Of a stretch of DNA of 17,979 nucleotides, positions 1-9,192 are shown piece by piece. This stretch comes from Isotricha intestinalis (Eukaryota > Ciliophora > Litostomatea > Vestibuliferida > Isotrichidae), in NCBI GenBank assembly GCA_023807065.1, contig JAJJLU010004131.1, positions 1 to 17,979 of the forward strand, written 5' to 3'. A program made the position numbers and the translations under genes. The notes beneath the pieces were generated by a model. The model saw only the letters and a list, made by a program, of their open reading frames with translations. It searched no databases and was not told the DNA's origin. Each line of letters starts with the position of its first letter. Positions within the stretch are counted from its first letter, which is position 1.

Positions 1-375
1 ACAAATTTTAATCTTAATATAACTGAAACAAATTTACAAAAAATTATTTTAATTCAATCTTTTCTTAGAAGATATTTATTGAGAAAAAAAATTTTTAAAG
101 AAATTACTGATTATTATTGTCATAATAGTAGTATGATTAAAATTAAAAAAGTTTTAGAAAACTTTATTAAAAATCTTTTCATTGAGGTTATTGAAAAAAT
201 ATATTTAATGAAAGAACAAAAATATTATTTAAATTTTAAGGAATATGAATTATTAGTTGAATTACATAAAAGAAAAATATATTCTAAAAATGATTGGATT
301 AATTATTTTAATAAATTAATCAATGGTACTTTAATAAGTGATAGTAATAATATTAAAAATAAAAATAAATTGTAA
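1..375 (+). CDS. IQ-motif (calmodulin-binding) protein, C-terminal part
   Basis: The frame is already open at base 1 and runs 124 codons to a TAA at 373-375, so this is the 3' end of a gene whose start lies outside the window. Residues 18-28 of the visible part fit the IQ consensus IQxxxR(G)xxxR: I18, Q19, R23, R24 (in the Gly position) and R28, followed by a basic stretch. IQ motifs normally bind calmodulin or related EF-hand light chains. The rest is a Lys/Ile/Tyr-rich, probably helical tail ending in an Asn/Lys-rich stretch, with no other domain I recognise. No true start codon is visible; a TTG at 79 is only an internal Leu codon. The IQ motif could belong to a myosin, a ciliary scaffold or a kinase regulator, and the fragment does not show which. 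Confidence 0.72.
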   Translation, partial: TNFNLNITETNLQKIILIQSFLRRYLLRKKIFKEITDYYCHNSSMIKIKKVLENFIKNLFIEVIEKIYLMKEQKYYLNFKEYELLVELHKRKIYSKNDWINYFNKLINGTLISDSNNIKNKNKL

Positions 376-709
376 ATAAATAGAGTAAATGAAAATATTA
401 TTTTTTGAGAATAAAAACATTCAAATATATATTTAATTAAACATTCATTTTTAATTAATTTTTTTAATGAAAAAGAATGAAATTAAAAATGATTTAATAA
501 TCTTCATTTTAATGAAAAATTTGGAATTATTATTAATTCCTATTTATTCTTTTTTCATTTTATTATCGTTTCTTCTTTTTCTAATTAAATAATTGTAATA
601 CATTTATCATACATATAAATTTAAATTTACTTTTTTTGTGGAAAAGACAATAATGAAATTTTAAAAAAAATTCAAGAAAAATATTATGTAAATAATATTA
701 TATTTATTT

Positions 710-723
710 ACCCATTATCGGGT
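710..723. repeat. Short GC hairpin (ACCC / GGGT)
   Basis: ACCC at 710-713 can pair with GGGT at 720-723 across a 6-nt loop (ATTATC). The stem is only 4 bp, but it is an unusual GC cluster in almost pure A/T sequence. No coding frame or conserved family is recognised, and chance occurrence is possible. Confidence 0.3.
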
Positions 724-913
724 GACATTATTATTGAAAGTAAATATGAAAAATACTTGAAATAGTTTAAATTGAAATATTCAAAATTTAATATTATATT
801 AAAAAATAAATTTCACTTTACTCATTTTTACTTTTAAATTATTTGAATTATATTAAATTCATAAATATAATTTTTAAATTAATTGAATTTAAATTTTTAA
901 GTTTAAAGAAAAT

Positions 914-1195
914 ATGCAGTCAAATACTTTTAATAAATTAATTGGAAAATTTTTTTTTAAATCAAAATCAATGTTGGACTCATATTTAAAAAAATTAAAA
1001 ACTTAATATTCAATTCCAAAAGGTGATAACATGATAAATTCATATAATTATAATTCTAATAAATAAAAGATATAAAATAGGTTAAATCATTCTTTTGTTA
1101 AATTAGGAATTGTCATCAATTAAAAAAATCAATTTTTGATAATATTAGAAACTCCTTATATTTATTGCATAACAAATTTTCAAAGAAGACATTGA
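914..1195 (+). pseudogene. Weak coding-like patch, possible gene relic
   Basis: An ATG at 914 opens a frame that reaches a TGA at 1193-1195 and is interrupted by four TAA codons. Between the stops it gives protein-like composition, with Ser, Gly, Pro, Cys and mixed hydrophobic runs, instead of the Asn/Lys/Ile monotony of the surrounding spacer. No family is recognised. In DNA this AT-rich, TGA-free runs of about 94 codons arise by chance fairly often, so this is a weak call. Confidence 0.15.
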
Positions 1196-1563
1196 CTATT
1201 AAAATATATTTAACCATATTCTTAAATAATATAAACTTAATTTAGAAATAATAGATATAATATTAGATTTAATGATAAGATAGTTTGTTACATAGTTTAA
1301 ATATAAAAATATAAGAAACAATTATTTTTCCAAAATAAAAGAATCAAATGAAAAAGATTGTCAAATTAAAAAATTGTAAATTCATTTCAATCATATGAAA
1401 AAATATAAGTTCTTATTTAATATATTCTATAATTATAGAGTTAATTATTTAATTAAAGGAGAAATTTCTAAACTATTTGATTGTGACTAAATATTTTATA
1501 GATTTTTATTTTTTAAAAAAACAAAAAAGAAATTAAATTAAATTTAATTATTTTTTGCATGAA

Positions 1564-1709
1564 ATAATATTAACAACAAAGTGAGCAACAATAATACAAG
1601 AGAATTTAATATTTCAATAATTATAAAAGAGTTAATAGTTTTAAAACTTTTTAATGTGTTTGATGTTTGTGGAGAAATATTGTTTATTTATTTTCAAATC
1701 ATTAAATTT
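1564..1709 (+). pseudogene. Weak open patch with membrane-like composition
   Basis: About 48 codons are open in the standard code. They read as a polar Asn-rich start followed by a hydrophobic stretch containing Val, Asp, Cys and Gly (around the triplets GTG TTT GAT GTT TGT GGA). No start codon or homology is evident. It may be a fragment of a decayed gene or chance. Confidence 0.13.
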
Positions 1710-1841
1710 TAATTGAATTTTATTCAAAAAATGTATTTCAACTCCTTTGAATTTAAATTCGATTTTTTGAATTGATAAAGTTTACAATAAAAAATAAATT
1801 AATTATTTATTATTTTTTAATTAATAAATGGCTAAATAGTA

Positions 1842-1862
1842 TATTTTCCTTTAAGGAAAATA
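1842..1862. promoter_or_regulatory. Perfect 10-bp inverted repeat, first copy of TATTTTCCTTTAA
   Basis: TATTTTCCTT at 1842-1851 and AAGGAAAATA at 1853-1862 are exact reverse complements separated by one base. The 13-mer TATTTTCCTTTAA at 1842-1854 recurs at 1974-1986. Both copies lie within about 225 bp upstream of the pseudokinase start, so a protein-binding promoter element is plausible. No known factor site is recognised. Confidence 0.35.
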
Positions 1863-1973
1863 ATAAAGAAAATTTATAACTCAAAACATTAAAAACTTAT
1901 AAAAATCTTATTTTCTCTCTATCTTAATATTATTCTTATAAAAAGTATATAAAATATTACATCTATTATAAAT

Positions 1974-1986
1974 TATTTTCCTTTAA
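1974..1986 (+). promoter_or_regulatory. Second copy of TATTTTCCTTTAA upstream of the pseudokinase
   Basis: This 13/13 identical copy of 1842-1854 has the same orientation and lies 132 bp further on, 78 bases before the ATG at 2065. It lacks the second palindrome arm. The position suits a promoter or 5' UTR element, but function is inferred only from repetition and location. Confidence 0.3.
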
Positions 1987-2064
1987 ATAAAAAACTTAGA
2001 TTTTCTAAAATTAATAACAATAAAAAAAATGAAGAAAAGATATCAGAAAAAAATTTAATTTAAA

Positions 2065-3558
2065 ATGGAAAATAACATAAAAATCTTAGACAATAAATAT
2101 ATTTTAGAAGAAATAATATCTCAAACGAAAAATTCAAAAATTTATTTTGGTTATTTATTAACAGAACCTTCAAATAAAATAATTATAAAATTATTTAAAG
2201 ATAAAAATATATCAGAAGACTCTTTTAAAATAAACTTAAAAAAAATTCAAAAACTTAACAATTCAAATATTACAAAAATTTTAAATGGAGGAAAAGGAAT
2301 AATTGAATCTTCAAATGAAAATAAAAAAAATATATTTTATTTCATTGGAGAATATTATGATAAAGGTCAATTATTTGATTATATTTCTTTTTACAAAAAA
2401 GGATTTGGAGAAAAAATAACAAAGTTCTTATTTATTCAAATTTTATCAGCTTTTCAATATTATACTCTTCATGGATTGTTTTTTGATAAAATTAAATTTG
2501 ATAATATTTTATTAGACAAAGATTATAAAATTAAAATTACAGATGTTCTTTTAGAAAACATTAAAAATAAAATAAATTTCGAATTAGATAATTCAGACTT
2601 AGCAATTATTTTATTTTCTTTAGTAACTGGAAGAAATCCTAAAATTAATATTAAAGGAATAACAAAAAAAAAATTAGATAAATTTTGGGCTTCTGTTAAA
2701 TTAATTAAAATTGAAGAAAATTTGACAAAAGAATTTATGAATTTATTTAATAAAATAATATTAAATGATTTTAAAAACCCTGATTTACTTTTAGATAATG
2801 ATATAAATGAAGTAAATTATTATGAAATAATATTGAATGATCCTTGGTTTGAAGGAATTAAAATTGAAGATGTTTTATCTAATAATAATAACTGTTATGA
2901 TTTTGTAAAAAAAGAATTTGAATTAAGATATCAATCAATTAAACAAATAAATAATTCTGAAATTTATTTACCTTTAGATGATTCATTTTATTCAGATGTT
3001 GAAAGAATTGATAATCAAGTATTATTAGGAAATACAAATTCTTCTTTTCGTGGAATCAATTCTATAAATTCTTCTCGTAAAACTTTAAAAAAACATAATT
3101 CCAATAAAGAAGGAAAAATCTTTTTAGGAATTGATAATAAAAAGAAAAAAGTTTCTTATAATAATAAAGTACCTTATAATTCTTATAATAAATCTATTTC
3201 AATGAATATAATGAAAAATCAAATTCCTTTTAATGAATATTTTGATATAGGTGCTCAATGTATTACATTTAAAAAATTTAAAAATAATTTTATAAAAATT
3301 ATTCATTTATTTAATATTTCTTCTCCTATTAAATTTATGACTAAAATTGTAAAAATATGTGAAATGTTGTGTAAAGTTGAAACAAAAGAAAAAAAATTTC
3401 AAATTTATTGCACAAAAGATTTAAATGAAGATAAATTAATTGTTAAAATTTCTCTCATGAAAGATAATTTAAATTATGATTTAATTATTCAAAAAATAAT
3501 GGGAGATTACTTTAATTATATATCTTTTTATGAGGAATTAATAAACATTATAAATTGA
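2065..3558 (+). CDS. Protein kinase-like protein, predicted pseudokinase (CAMK/SnRK type) with KA1-like tail
   Basis: The protein has 497 residues, ends in TGA, and an in-frame TAA at 2056-2058 supports this start. The fold outline of a CAMK/AMPK-group kinase is visible: the beta-3 lysine K42 (IIIK), a hinge region at 94-107 ending GQLFDYI, a catalytic-loop counterpart at 136-150, and a PWFEG motif at 260-264 that matches the HPWF end of CAMK catalytic domains. Key catalytic features are lost. The Gly-rich loop has no GxGxxG pattern, HRD reads F140-D141-K142 so the catalytic Asp is Lys, DFG reads D160-V161-L162, and no APE motif is seen. Asn147 and Asp160, the metal-binding positions, remain. 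After an Asn/Ser/Lys-rich linker (about 300-385), residues 388-497 resemble the NAF plus KA1/PPI tail of SnRK3/CIPK and AMPK-like kinases, including a GD-x(6)-FY pattern (G480-D481, F488-Y489). It is probably a scaffold or allosteric regulator. ATP binding could persist; catalysis looks unlikely. Confidence 0.8.
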   Translation: MENNIKILDNKYILEEIISQTKNSKIYFGYLLTEPSNKIIIKLFKDKNISEDSFKINLKKIQKLNNSNITKILNGGKGIIESSNENKKNIFYFIGEYYDKGQLFDYISFYKKGFGEKITKFLFIQILSAFQYYTLHGLFFDKIKFDNILLDKDYKIKITDVLLENIKNKINFELDNSDLAIILFSLVTGRNPKINIKGITKKKLDKFWASVKLIKIEENLTKEFMNLFNKIILNDFKNPDLLLDNDINEVNYYEIILNDPWFEGIKIEDVLSNNNNCYDFVKKEFELRYQSIKQINNSEIYLPLDDSFYSDVERIDNQVLLGNTNSSFRGINSINSSRKTLKKHNSNKEGKIFLGIDNKKKKVSYNNKVPYNSYNKSISMNIMKNQIPFNEYFDIGAQCITFKKFKNNFIKIIHLFNISSPIKFMTKIVKICEMLCKVETKEKKFQIYCTKDLNEDKLIVKISLMKDNLNYDLIIQKIMGDYFNYISFYEELINIIN

Positions 3559-4063
3559 CTTATTAGTTAAAAACTAAAGATAGAATATTTATTTTAATAT
3601 TCAAGATTAATAAAAACTAATTTTTATTTAATTTTATTTTAAATATATAATAAATAAAAAATTGAATCAATGAAAATAATAAATGCATTAAAAAGCAGAA
3701 ATAAAAAAGAAGAAAATTAATAAATTTGAATAAAGATTTTTTCATTAATTGGATTTCCTTATCAAACAATTTTAATATAATGAAAATTATCTTTTATAAA
3801 CTTTTTTCCTTATTTTTATATACAATTATTATTTATTTATTTTACCTTGTTTTTCATATACTTTTATAATACTTATCTTTTAAAAATGAAAAGATTAATT
3901 CAACTTAATTAAATTCTGTGAATAAGGAGATCCATAAATTACTTCCATCCTCTTCTTAACAAAAAAGTCAATTATAATTTTGGAATGATGATAACTGAAA
4001 TTATCGAAATAAAATATAATAATATTATTTTCAAATTCTTTTTTAATGTTAAATCACTTGTGA
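3559..4063. other. Intergenic region downstream of the pseudokinase gene
   Basis: About 500 bp of A/T-rich DNA that should contain the 3' UTR of the pseudokinase gene. I see no open frame, RNA gene or repeat in it. It leads into the decayed frame that starts near 4064. Confidence 0.5.
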
Positions 4064-5158
4064 TTTCATCCTTTATTAAAAAAATTAATAATTTCATTTT
4101 TTGTTCTATTGTTATAATATATTGAATACAATATGACTTTTTCTTTATTTGCTTAAATAATAAGATTAATGTTTTTTAGATTTGGTTATGAAGGAATCAA
4201 TTTAATTTCATTAAAATTTAAACATTTTTTAGATTTAAATAATCCATTATTAAAAGTAGTTTCATTAATATATATCATTATTTTATCATTCACAATATAT
4301 TCTATCATTTTTTTAATGTTTTTTGAATATTATTATTTGAATGAATAAAATAGTTTTTATTTCTTTATTTTACTAGTATATATTTTATTCTTAAAACTTT
4401 TTTAATATATCTCCTTAAAGTCTTTGTGAAAAATATTAGTTCCACATTCGATTTTATATATATTATTAATATTTTTGATTGTGAAATTATAATCTTTTAT
4501 TCTTAATCAAAATTATAGAAACATGGATATGTTCTCTTATTCTTTATCGTATGAAATTAAAAAAAATAAAATTAAAGATATTAAGAGGAAGTTTTAAGTG
4601 GTTTGGAAGTATATTTTTTAATACAAAACAAGGTATAGAAATATTAGGATTTAATGTCTAATATAATTAAAGTATTTAAGGAATATGATATCAGTTTCAT
4701 GTGTGATGCCACACATTATCTATGACTCAACTTTATATATTATAGAAAATAAATATTTACAAGATCAAGATAATTAAGAATAAAATACAGTAAAATGTAT
4801 AAGATTAAACTTTTAAATTTTCTTTTTTAATGAATATCAAAAACTTAAAAAAATTTTAAAATTTGTAATGAATTAGGAATAAAATTATCAAATAATTATT
4901 ATGTTCTTGAAAGAAAAAAGAAAAGTTGAACAATATGATATTGATGATTTTTTTAATAGAATACAAAAATTTTTTCAAAAAATAAAAAAATTAACAATAA
5001 ATTAGATAAAATACATCATTTTAGAAAAGAATATGAGAATATGGTTAAGAAAGAAAAAATTAATAAAGTTGAAAAAAAAGACAAAAAAATTATTTTAAAG
5101 TCAATAATTTAACAAAAGAAAGTTAATAATTCTAAATATTAAAATATTATTAATTTGA
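4064..5158 (+). pseudogene. Decayed membrane-protein gene (frame broken by many TAA/TAG and one TGA)
   Basis: A single frame stays protein-like for 363 codons, from the TGA at 4061-4063 to the TGA at 5156-5158. It contains one internal TGA (4427-4429) and about 17 TAA/TAG, roughly half of what this base composition should give. One stretch of about 60 codons (4157-4345) is completely open and includes RFGYEGINL. It then gives two strongly hydrophobic helices (about 4245-4420), a third hydrophobic segment (about 4436-4490), and a basic tail with QYDIDDFFNRI. Many stops lie where CAA Gln would be natural, as expected for C-to-T decay. I recognise no family. Alternatives are chance in AT-rich DNA, or a gene from a lineage that reads TAA/TAG as Gln. 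It cannot be expressed as one protein under the code used by its neighbours. Confidence 0.35.
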
Positions 5159-6164
5159 AGAACTTTCAAATTAAAAAAGAAATATCAAAAATGCCTCAAT
5201 TAATAATTAATAATTATTTTAACTATATCTTAAATAATTATTTTAAATTTAAATACTAATTAAGATTTTAGATTACAGTTAATATAATATAAATATTGTT
5301 ATTATTATAAGTTAATTTTTTATTAAATGTATTTAACATTTAAAAAAAAGAAAATTATTAAAATAAAAAATTAATTAATTTTTAAGTGTATTAGACATTT
5401 AAAAGGTAAATTAAAAAATAAAATAAAAATTCAAAAGAATTTAAAATAAAAAAAATGATTAATATTTAATATATATGAGGATGGGGATACTTCTTAAATG
5501 ATTTTTTATAGGAATTATCAATATAATTATTATTATCTCATTATTATTTTTTATGAATTAAAAATTCTAATAAAACAAGATTAAAAAAAATAAATTGAAT
5601 GAATTGTTTATTCTAATTAAAAAAAAGAAATAAATATAATATATATATCATTGCTTACTTTAAATTCTATATATTTAAATAAAGTCATTTAATTTTTAAT
5701 ACTTTTTTATTTTTTATGTTTTATCTGTTTTTTGAAATCTTTATTCAAAAATATCATATTTCTTATTATATTTTATTTATATAATTTGTGATTTTTGTAT
5801 TTTTTTAGCATTGAAATTTTTTTATTTGAAGTGGATTGAATTGAAATTTTAATGATCATTTTATTGATTATATTTTTATCTATTTTATATTTTATTTTTA
5901 TATTTTACATAATTAGTAATTTTATATAAATACTTTTACTCATTTTTCTGGATTTATAGATTTTTATTTTTAAATGTTGTTTAACTCTAATTATTTAGCA
6001 TTATTATTTTTATTTTATGATTATTTAAAAAAGTATTATATTTTAATTTAATATTATATCATAAATAAATTAAAAAAAATAAAAAACATAAAAATACTTA
6101 TAAATTTTTGTCAAAAATTTAAAAATAAATAACATCCAAAAAAAAAAATTCAAAAAACAAAAAA
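5159..6164. other. Intergenic region between the relic and the zinc-finger gene
   Basis: About 1 kb of A/T-rich DNA holding one copy of a GC-cored inverted repeat (5451-5489). Two related imperfect copies of a short element of the form TGTATTxxACATTTAAAA lie near 5327 and 5386. The 3' UTR of the minus-strand zinc-finger gene should lie just below 6165. No gene is supported. Confidence 0.45.
5451..5489 (+). repeat. 39-nt dispersed inverted repeat, copy 1 (GC-rich core)
   Basis: The core TGAGGATGGGGATA at 5476-5489 is an island of G in nearly pure A/T. The exact reverse complement occurs at 17834-17847. Homology extends 25 nt beyond the core on the A/T side: 35 of 39 bases match, and all four differences are A/G transitions. 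The two copies point toward each other 12.3 kb apart and enclose the zinc-finger, BK channel and NUP133 genes. It could be a small noncoding RNA, a protein-binding or chromosome-processing signal, or the remnant of a repeat family. No known element is recognised. Confidence 0.6.
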
Positions 6165-7180
6165 TTACTTTTTTCCTCTAACCCCACCTCTCTTAACATT
6201 CATACTATTTCCTGCAGGTTTCTTTTGTAACTTATTTCTCATTTGTGCTTCTTTATATCTCCTTTCACACCCAGGTAAATGTTTATGATAAGCTTCATCA
6301 TTATATCTCCTATTACAAAATTTACAAGGAATAAAACTATCAGTAATAACACTAGGAGTATAACTTTGTTGCATATTTGCTTTCCCTCCTTTTGAACTTA
6401 AACCTCCTTTTCCAATTTTTGGAGGAGCACCTCCACGACAAATTTGTCTAAATTCCATTGATTGTAATTTCCATTTAGGAATACCTCCTTTATTCTTTGG
6501 ATTCATTTTTGCCATTTTTTTTTCCATCATTTGACCTTGTTTCATTAATGAAGCTTGTTCACCATCAACCATTCTTTGCTTTTGAGTATTAAAAGCTTTT
6601 CTCTTTTTTTGAAATACTTTCTGGCAAATTTTAGTATGTTTTGCTAAAGCAGTTGCAACAAAGCTACGTCCACAATGAGGACAAGGTGATGTGGGTTCTC
6701 CTTCTTCAGGATTCATTCCCATATCCATTCCTCCTCCTATAGGTCTATTATCCATCATACCACCTCCACTATAACCACCTTTGAAATTGTTATTATTTTG
6801 TACTCTTCCAAAGCTATTGTTGAATGGTTTCTTTGGTGCTGGTTTATTTACATTTTTCATTGGTGCATTATGCATACCTCCTGTATTACTTCCAAAATTG
6901 TTGTTCATATTATCATTGTATCCATAACCTCCCATCTTGTTATTCATTCCCATTCCTTGATTCATCATTTGCTCTTCTATATCAAATGTAGGAACAAAAC
7001 GATTGTTGTTACTTTGGGGTTTAGGAGCAGGTTTCTTTGGTGCTGCTGCCATTTTCATTTTTAGGGATTTTAAAGCATTTTGGGCCTCGCTTAATTCTTT
7101 TTGAGTTGGTTGGGCTTTTGGTTTATAACCTATTTTATGATAAGTTATTTTTTGATTTTACCTCCACGATTTCCTCTCAT
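6165..7180 (-). CDS. Double C2HC zinc-finger protein (ZC2HC1/FAM164-like), two exons
   Basis: The predicted protein has 327 residues. Exon 1 is 7162-7180 (19 nt, encoding MRGNRG plus one base) and exon 2 is 6165-7129; removing the 32-nt intron joins them in frame. Two C2HC fingers are clear: C156-x2-C159-x11-H171-x3-C175 (PCPHCGRSF) and C275-x2-C278-x11-H290-x3-C294 (PCKFCNRRY). This spacing is that of the zf-C2HC_2 family, common in flagellated and ciliated protists and in animals as ZC2HC1. The region before finger 1 is low-complexity, rich in Gly, Met, Asn and Pro; basic Lys-rich segments join the fingers and form the C-terminus (RGGVRGKK). The fingers probably mediate nucleic-acid or protein binding; the cellular role is unknown. 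Without splicing, the first usable ATG would be at 7058, giving 297 residues. The exon 1 ATG is preceded by an in-frame TAA at 7220-7222. The gene is GC-richer than its surroundings. It converges on the pseudokinase gene and diverges from the BK gene. Confidence 0.8.
7130..7161 (-). other. Predicted 32-nt spliceosomal intron
   Basis: On the minus strand this segment begins GTAAAAT and ends AAATAG, fitting GT-AG rules. Its length is not a multiple of three and it contains a TAA in the reading frame, so it must be removed for the upstream ATG to join the zinc-finger frame. A TAAC string in the middle could serve as a branch region. Very short introns of this kind are typical of several protist groups, including ciliates. 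Confidence 0.65.
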
Positions 7181-8317
7181 TTTTTTATTTATGTGATTTT
7201 TTATTTTTTTTTTTTTTATTTATATATAGACTTTTGGGGAGGTTTATTTATTTTTATTTTAAGATTTTTTGAAATTGGTTTTTTTAGGATTTTAGTGTTT
7301 TAGTTCTTAGATTTATGATATTAAGAGATTGGTTTTTATTTTTTTTTTGTTTTTTGATTTTTGACTTTTAAGATATTATTTTCATTATTATTAAATGAAT
7401 AATTCGTTTTTTATTTTTAATATTTAAGATATTTTAATGCATTATTATAATTCATTGTTGAAAAAAAATAATACACAAAATAATAAATGACTGATGTACC
7501 TAAAAAGATCCTTTCATGATTTTTGTGGTTTTTTTTATAGATTTAAGAATGAAACAAGATTAAAAATATATTTATTTATTTAATCTTTATCTAAACAATA
7601 TACTTCTGTTAAGAATAGTATAATTGAAAATAATATAGAGTAAAAAGATATTCAACCTTTTTATATAGAATAATACATTTAAAAAAAATATAATTACATA
7701 ATTTAAATTTATGATTGGTTTATTAATAAAAGATAAAAGATGAATGTTAAAGAATTTAAAAATTTTATATAAGTAAATGAATATCTATTTTTATGGCTTT
7801 GATTTTTTTATATTATTTAAGTTATATATTCCAAAGGAAAAAGTTTAAATACCCTCAAATTTAGAATTTTGCTAATTAAAATATGTATTATAAAAATGGA
7901 ATTTAAAAGTATAATTTAATATTCATTATAAATATATTAACTTAACACTTTATTATAACTTTATGATTTCTTAACTATGAAATGACTGATTTCTTTTTTT
8001 CATTCTTTTTATTTTTTATCATAAATTCAAATTTAAATATTTATTTTACTTTTAAATATAAATTTTTTTTATTTTTCATTCAAACAATAAATATTTATAT
8101 ATTAATTTTTGTTAAATTATTAATTTCTTTTACAAAAAAAAGAATATAATCTATCTATCTTATATTATAATTTAAATTAAAAAAATAAAGGAAAAAAATC
8201 AAAAGATTTTTTATAAAAATAAAAAATTAAAAAGTCTTAGATGATTAAATAAAAACAAATATAAATAAATAGCATAAAAAAAAGACAGGAATTAAATAAA
8301 AATAATAAAAATGATAG

Positions 8318-8464
8318 GATAAACAATTTTTAAAAAAAATAACCGTCAGAAAAAACATTACATCAATAAAATTAAAGAATGTTAATCAAATAAATATTAA
8401 TGTAACTTTGATAATAGGAAATAATAAATATTTAAGAAATATAGGAAGTGAACAAATTAATAAT
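8318..8464 (+). pseudogene. Weak open patch, possible gene relic
   Basis: This frame is open for 49 codons in the standard code and includes a mixed hydrophobic run with Val, Thr, Gly and Arg (VTLIIGNNKYLRNIGSEQ). It is flanked by stops and no start is evident. No family is recognised; chance is a real alternative. Confidence 0.15.
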
Positions 8465-8803
8465 TAATTATAGAAAGTAAATAAAAATAAATAATTAGAA
8501 TGTAAAAATATAATAATAAAAAAAAGCCATTAGATAATATTTAAAAGCTAAGGGGATAAAAATATTAAAAATAAAATAAAACCAGTAAATACTAATTGAT
8601 AAATAATTAAAGGGAATAAATGATTAATAAAAAAAAAAAGAGCGCGAATAATATGAATAATAATATATAATATGTAATTAATAATCATAAAACTTTATTG
8701 AATGTAAATAATATAAATAAGAAATACAGTAGAGAAAAATAAAAACAATAAAAAAGATTTGTATATGAAAATTAAATATTAATATTAATAGAATTTATTT
8801 AAA

Positions 8804-8986
8804 ATGTCATTGAATAAATTTACTTAAAAAACAAAAAAAATCGAATTAATTTCCAATCAAATAAATAAACATGAAAGAAGGAAAAATCTTATGAAAACAT
8901 TATTAAATTCATTTGAACCAAAAAAAGATGAAAAATCTAACTTTTTTCAGAATAAAAATTTTGAAAATAAAAAAAGAAATCTTTAA
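8804..8986 (+). pseudogene. Weak open patch beginning ATG TCA TTG, possible gene relic
   Basis: An ATG at 8804 is followed by seven codons and a TAA (8825-8827), then by 52 open codons (8828-8983) rich in Lys, Asn, Glu and Phe with FEPKKDEKSNFF in the middle, ending at TAA 8984-8986. If TAA/TAG were ignored the same frame would run to a TGA at 9194-9196, overlapping the BK start. No homology is recognised. It could be the remnant of a small gene, an upstream ORF of the BK transcript, or chance. Confidence 0.17.
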
Positions 8987-9192
8987 ACAAAATATTACTA
9001 TTTCTCAATGAAAAGGGTATAGAATGTTTTATATATTAGATGGAAAACATAAATTAATAAATATATTGATATTCTAAATTAGGATTTCTTATTACTTATC
9101 ATATAATTAAGAATATTTATGTATCAATTTAAACTTTCAATTATATTTTCATAATTTAAAATACAAAAAAAAAAAATTATAAAAATATATAA

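Larger units (their letters stand above)
376..2064. other. AT-rich intergenic region with no supported gene
   Basis: About 1.7 kb of mostly A/T sequence between the IQ-motif gene and the pseudokinase gene. All frames are heavily interrupted by TAA. It holds a small GC hairpin at 710-723, two weak coding-like patches (914-1195 and about 1564-1709) and a repeated element near the downstream gene (1842-1862 and 1974-1986). The 3' UTR of the upstream gene and the promoter of the downstream gene must lie here, but no standard promoter or polyadenylation signal stands out, because AATAAA-like strings occur by chance throughout. Confidence 0.6.
7181..9192. other. Divergent intergenic region between zinc-finger and BK genes
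   Basis: About 2 kb that must hold the promoters of two genes read outward. It contains long T and A runs next to both starts. The 5' leaders are A-rich on the coding strand, with AAAAAAATG for the zinc-finger gene and ATATAAATG for BK. Weak coding-like patches occur at 8318-8464 and 8828-8983. A small GC cluster (GAGCGCGAA) sits near 8640. No RNA gene or intact ORF is supported. Confidence 0.5.

Noticed and set aside
79..375. A start for the first gene at the TTG at 79
   Set aside because: The frame is open all the way to base 1 and the IQ motif lies across this point, so the gene is truncated by the window edge and does not start here.
6798..7064. Plus-strand open frame of 88 codons
   Set aside because: It is the antisense shadow of the zinc-finger gene. 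Its Trp/Cys/His/Ile-rich product mirrors the Gly/Asn/Met low-complexity region on the other strand.
7037..7303. Plus-strand open frame of 88 codons
   Set aside because: It overlaps the start, intron and T-rich upstream region of the zinc-finger gene on the opposite strand. The Phe/Tyr/Ile-rich product is what T-runs encode; no domain is seen.
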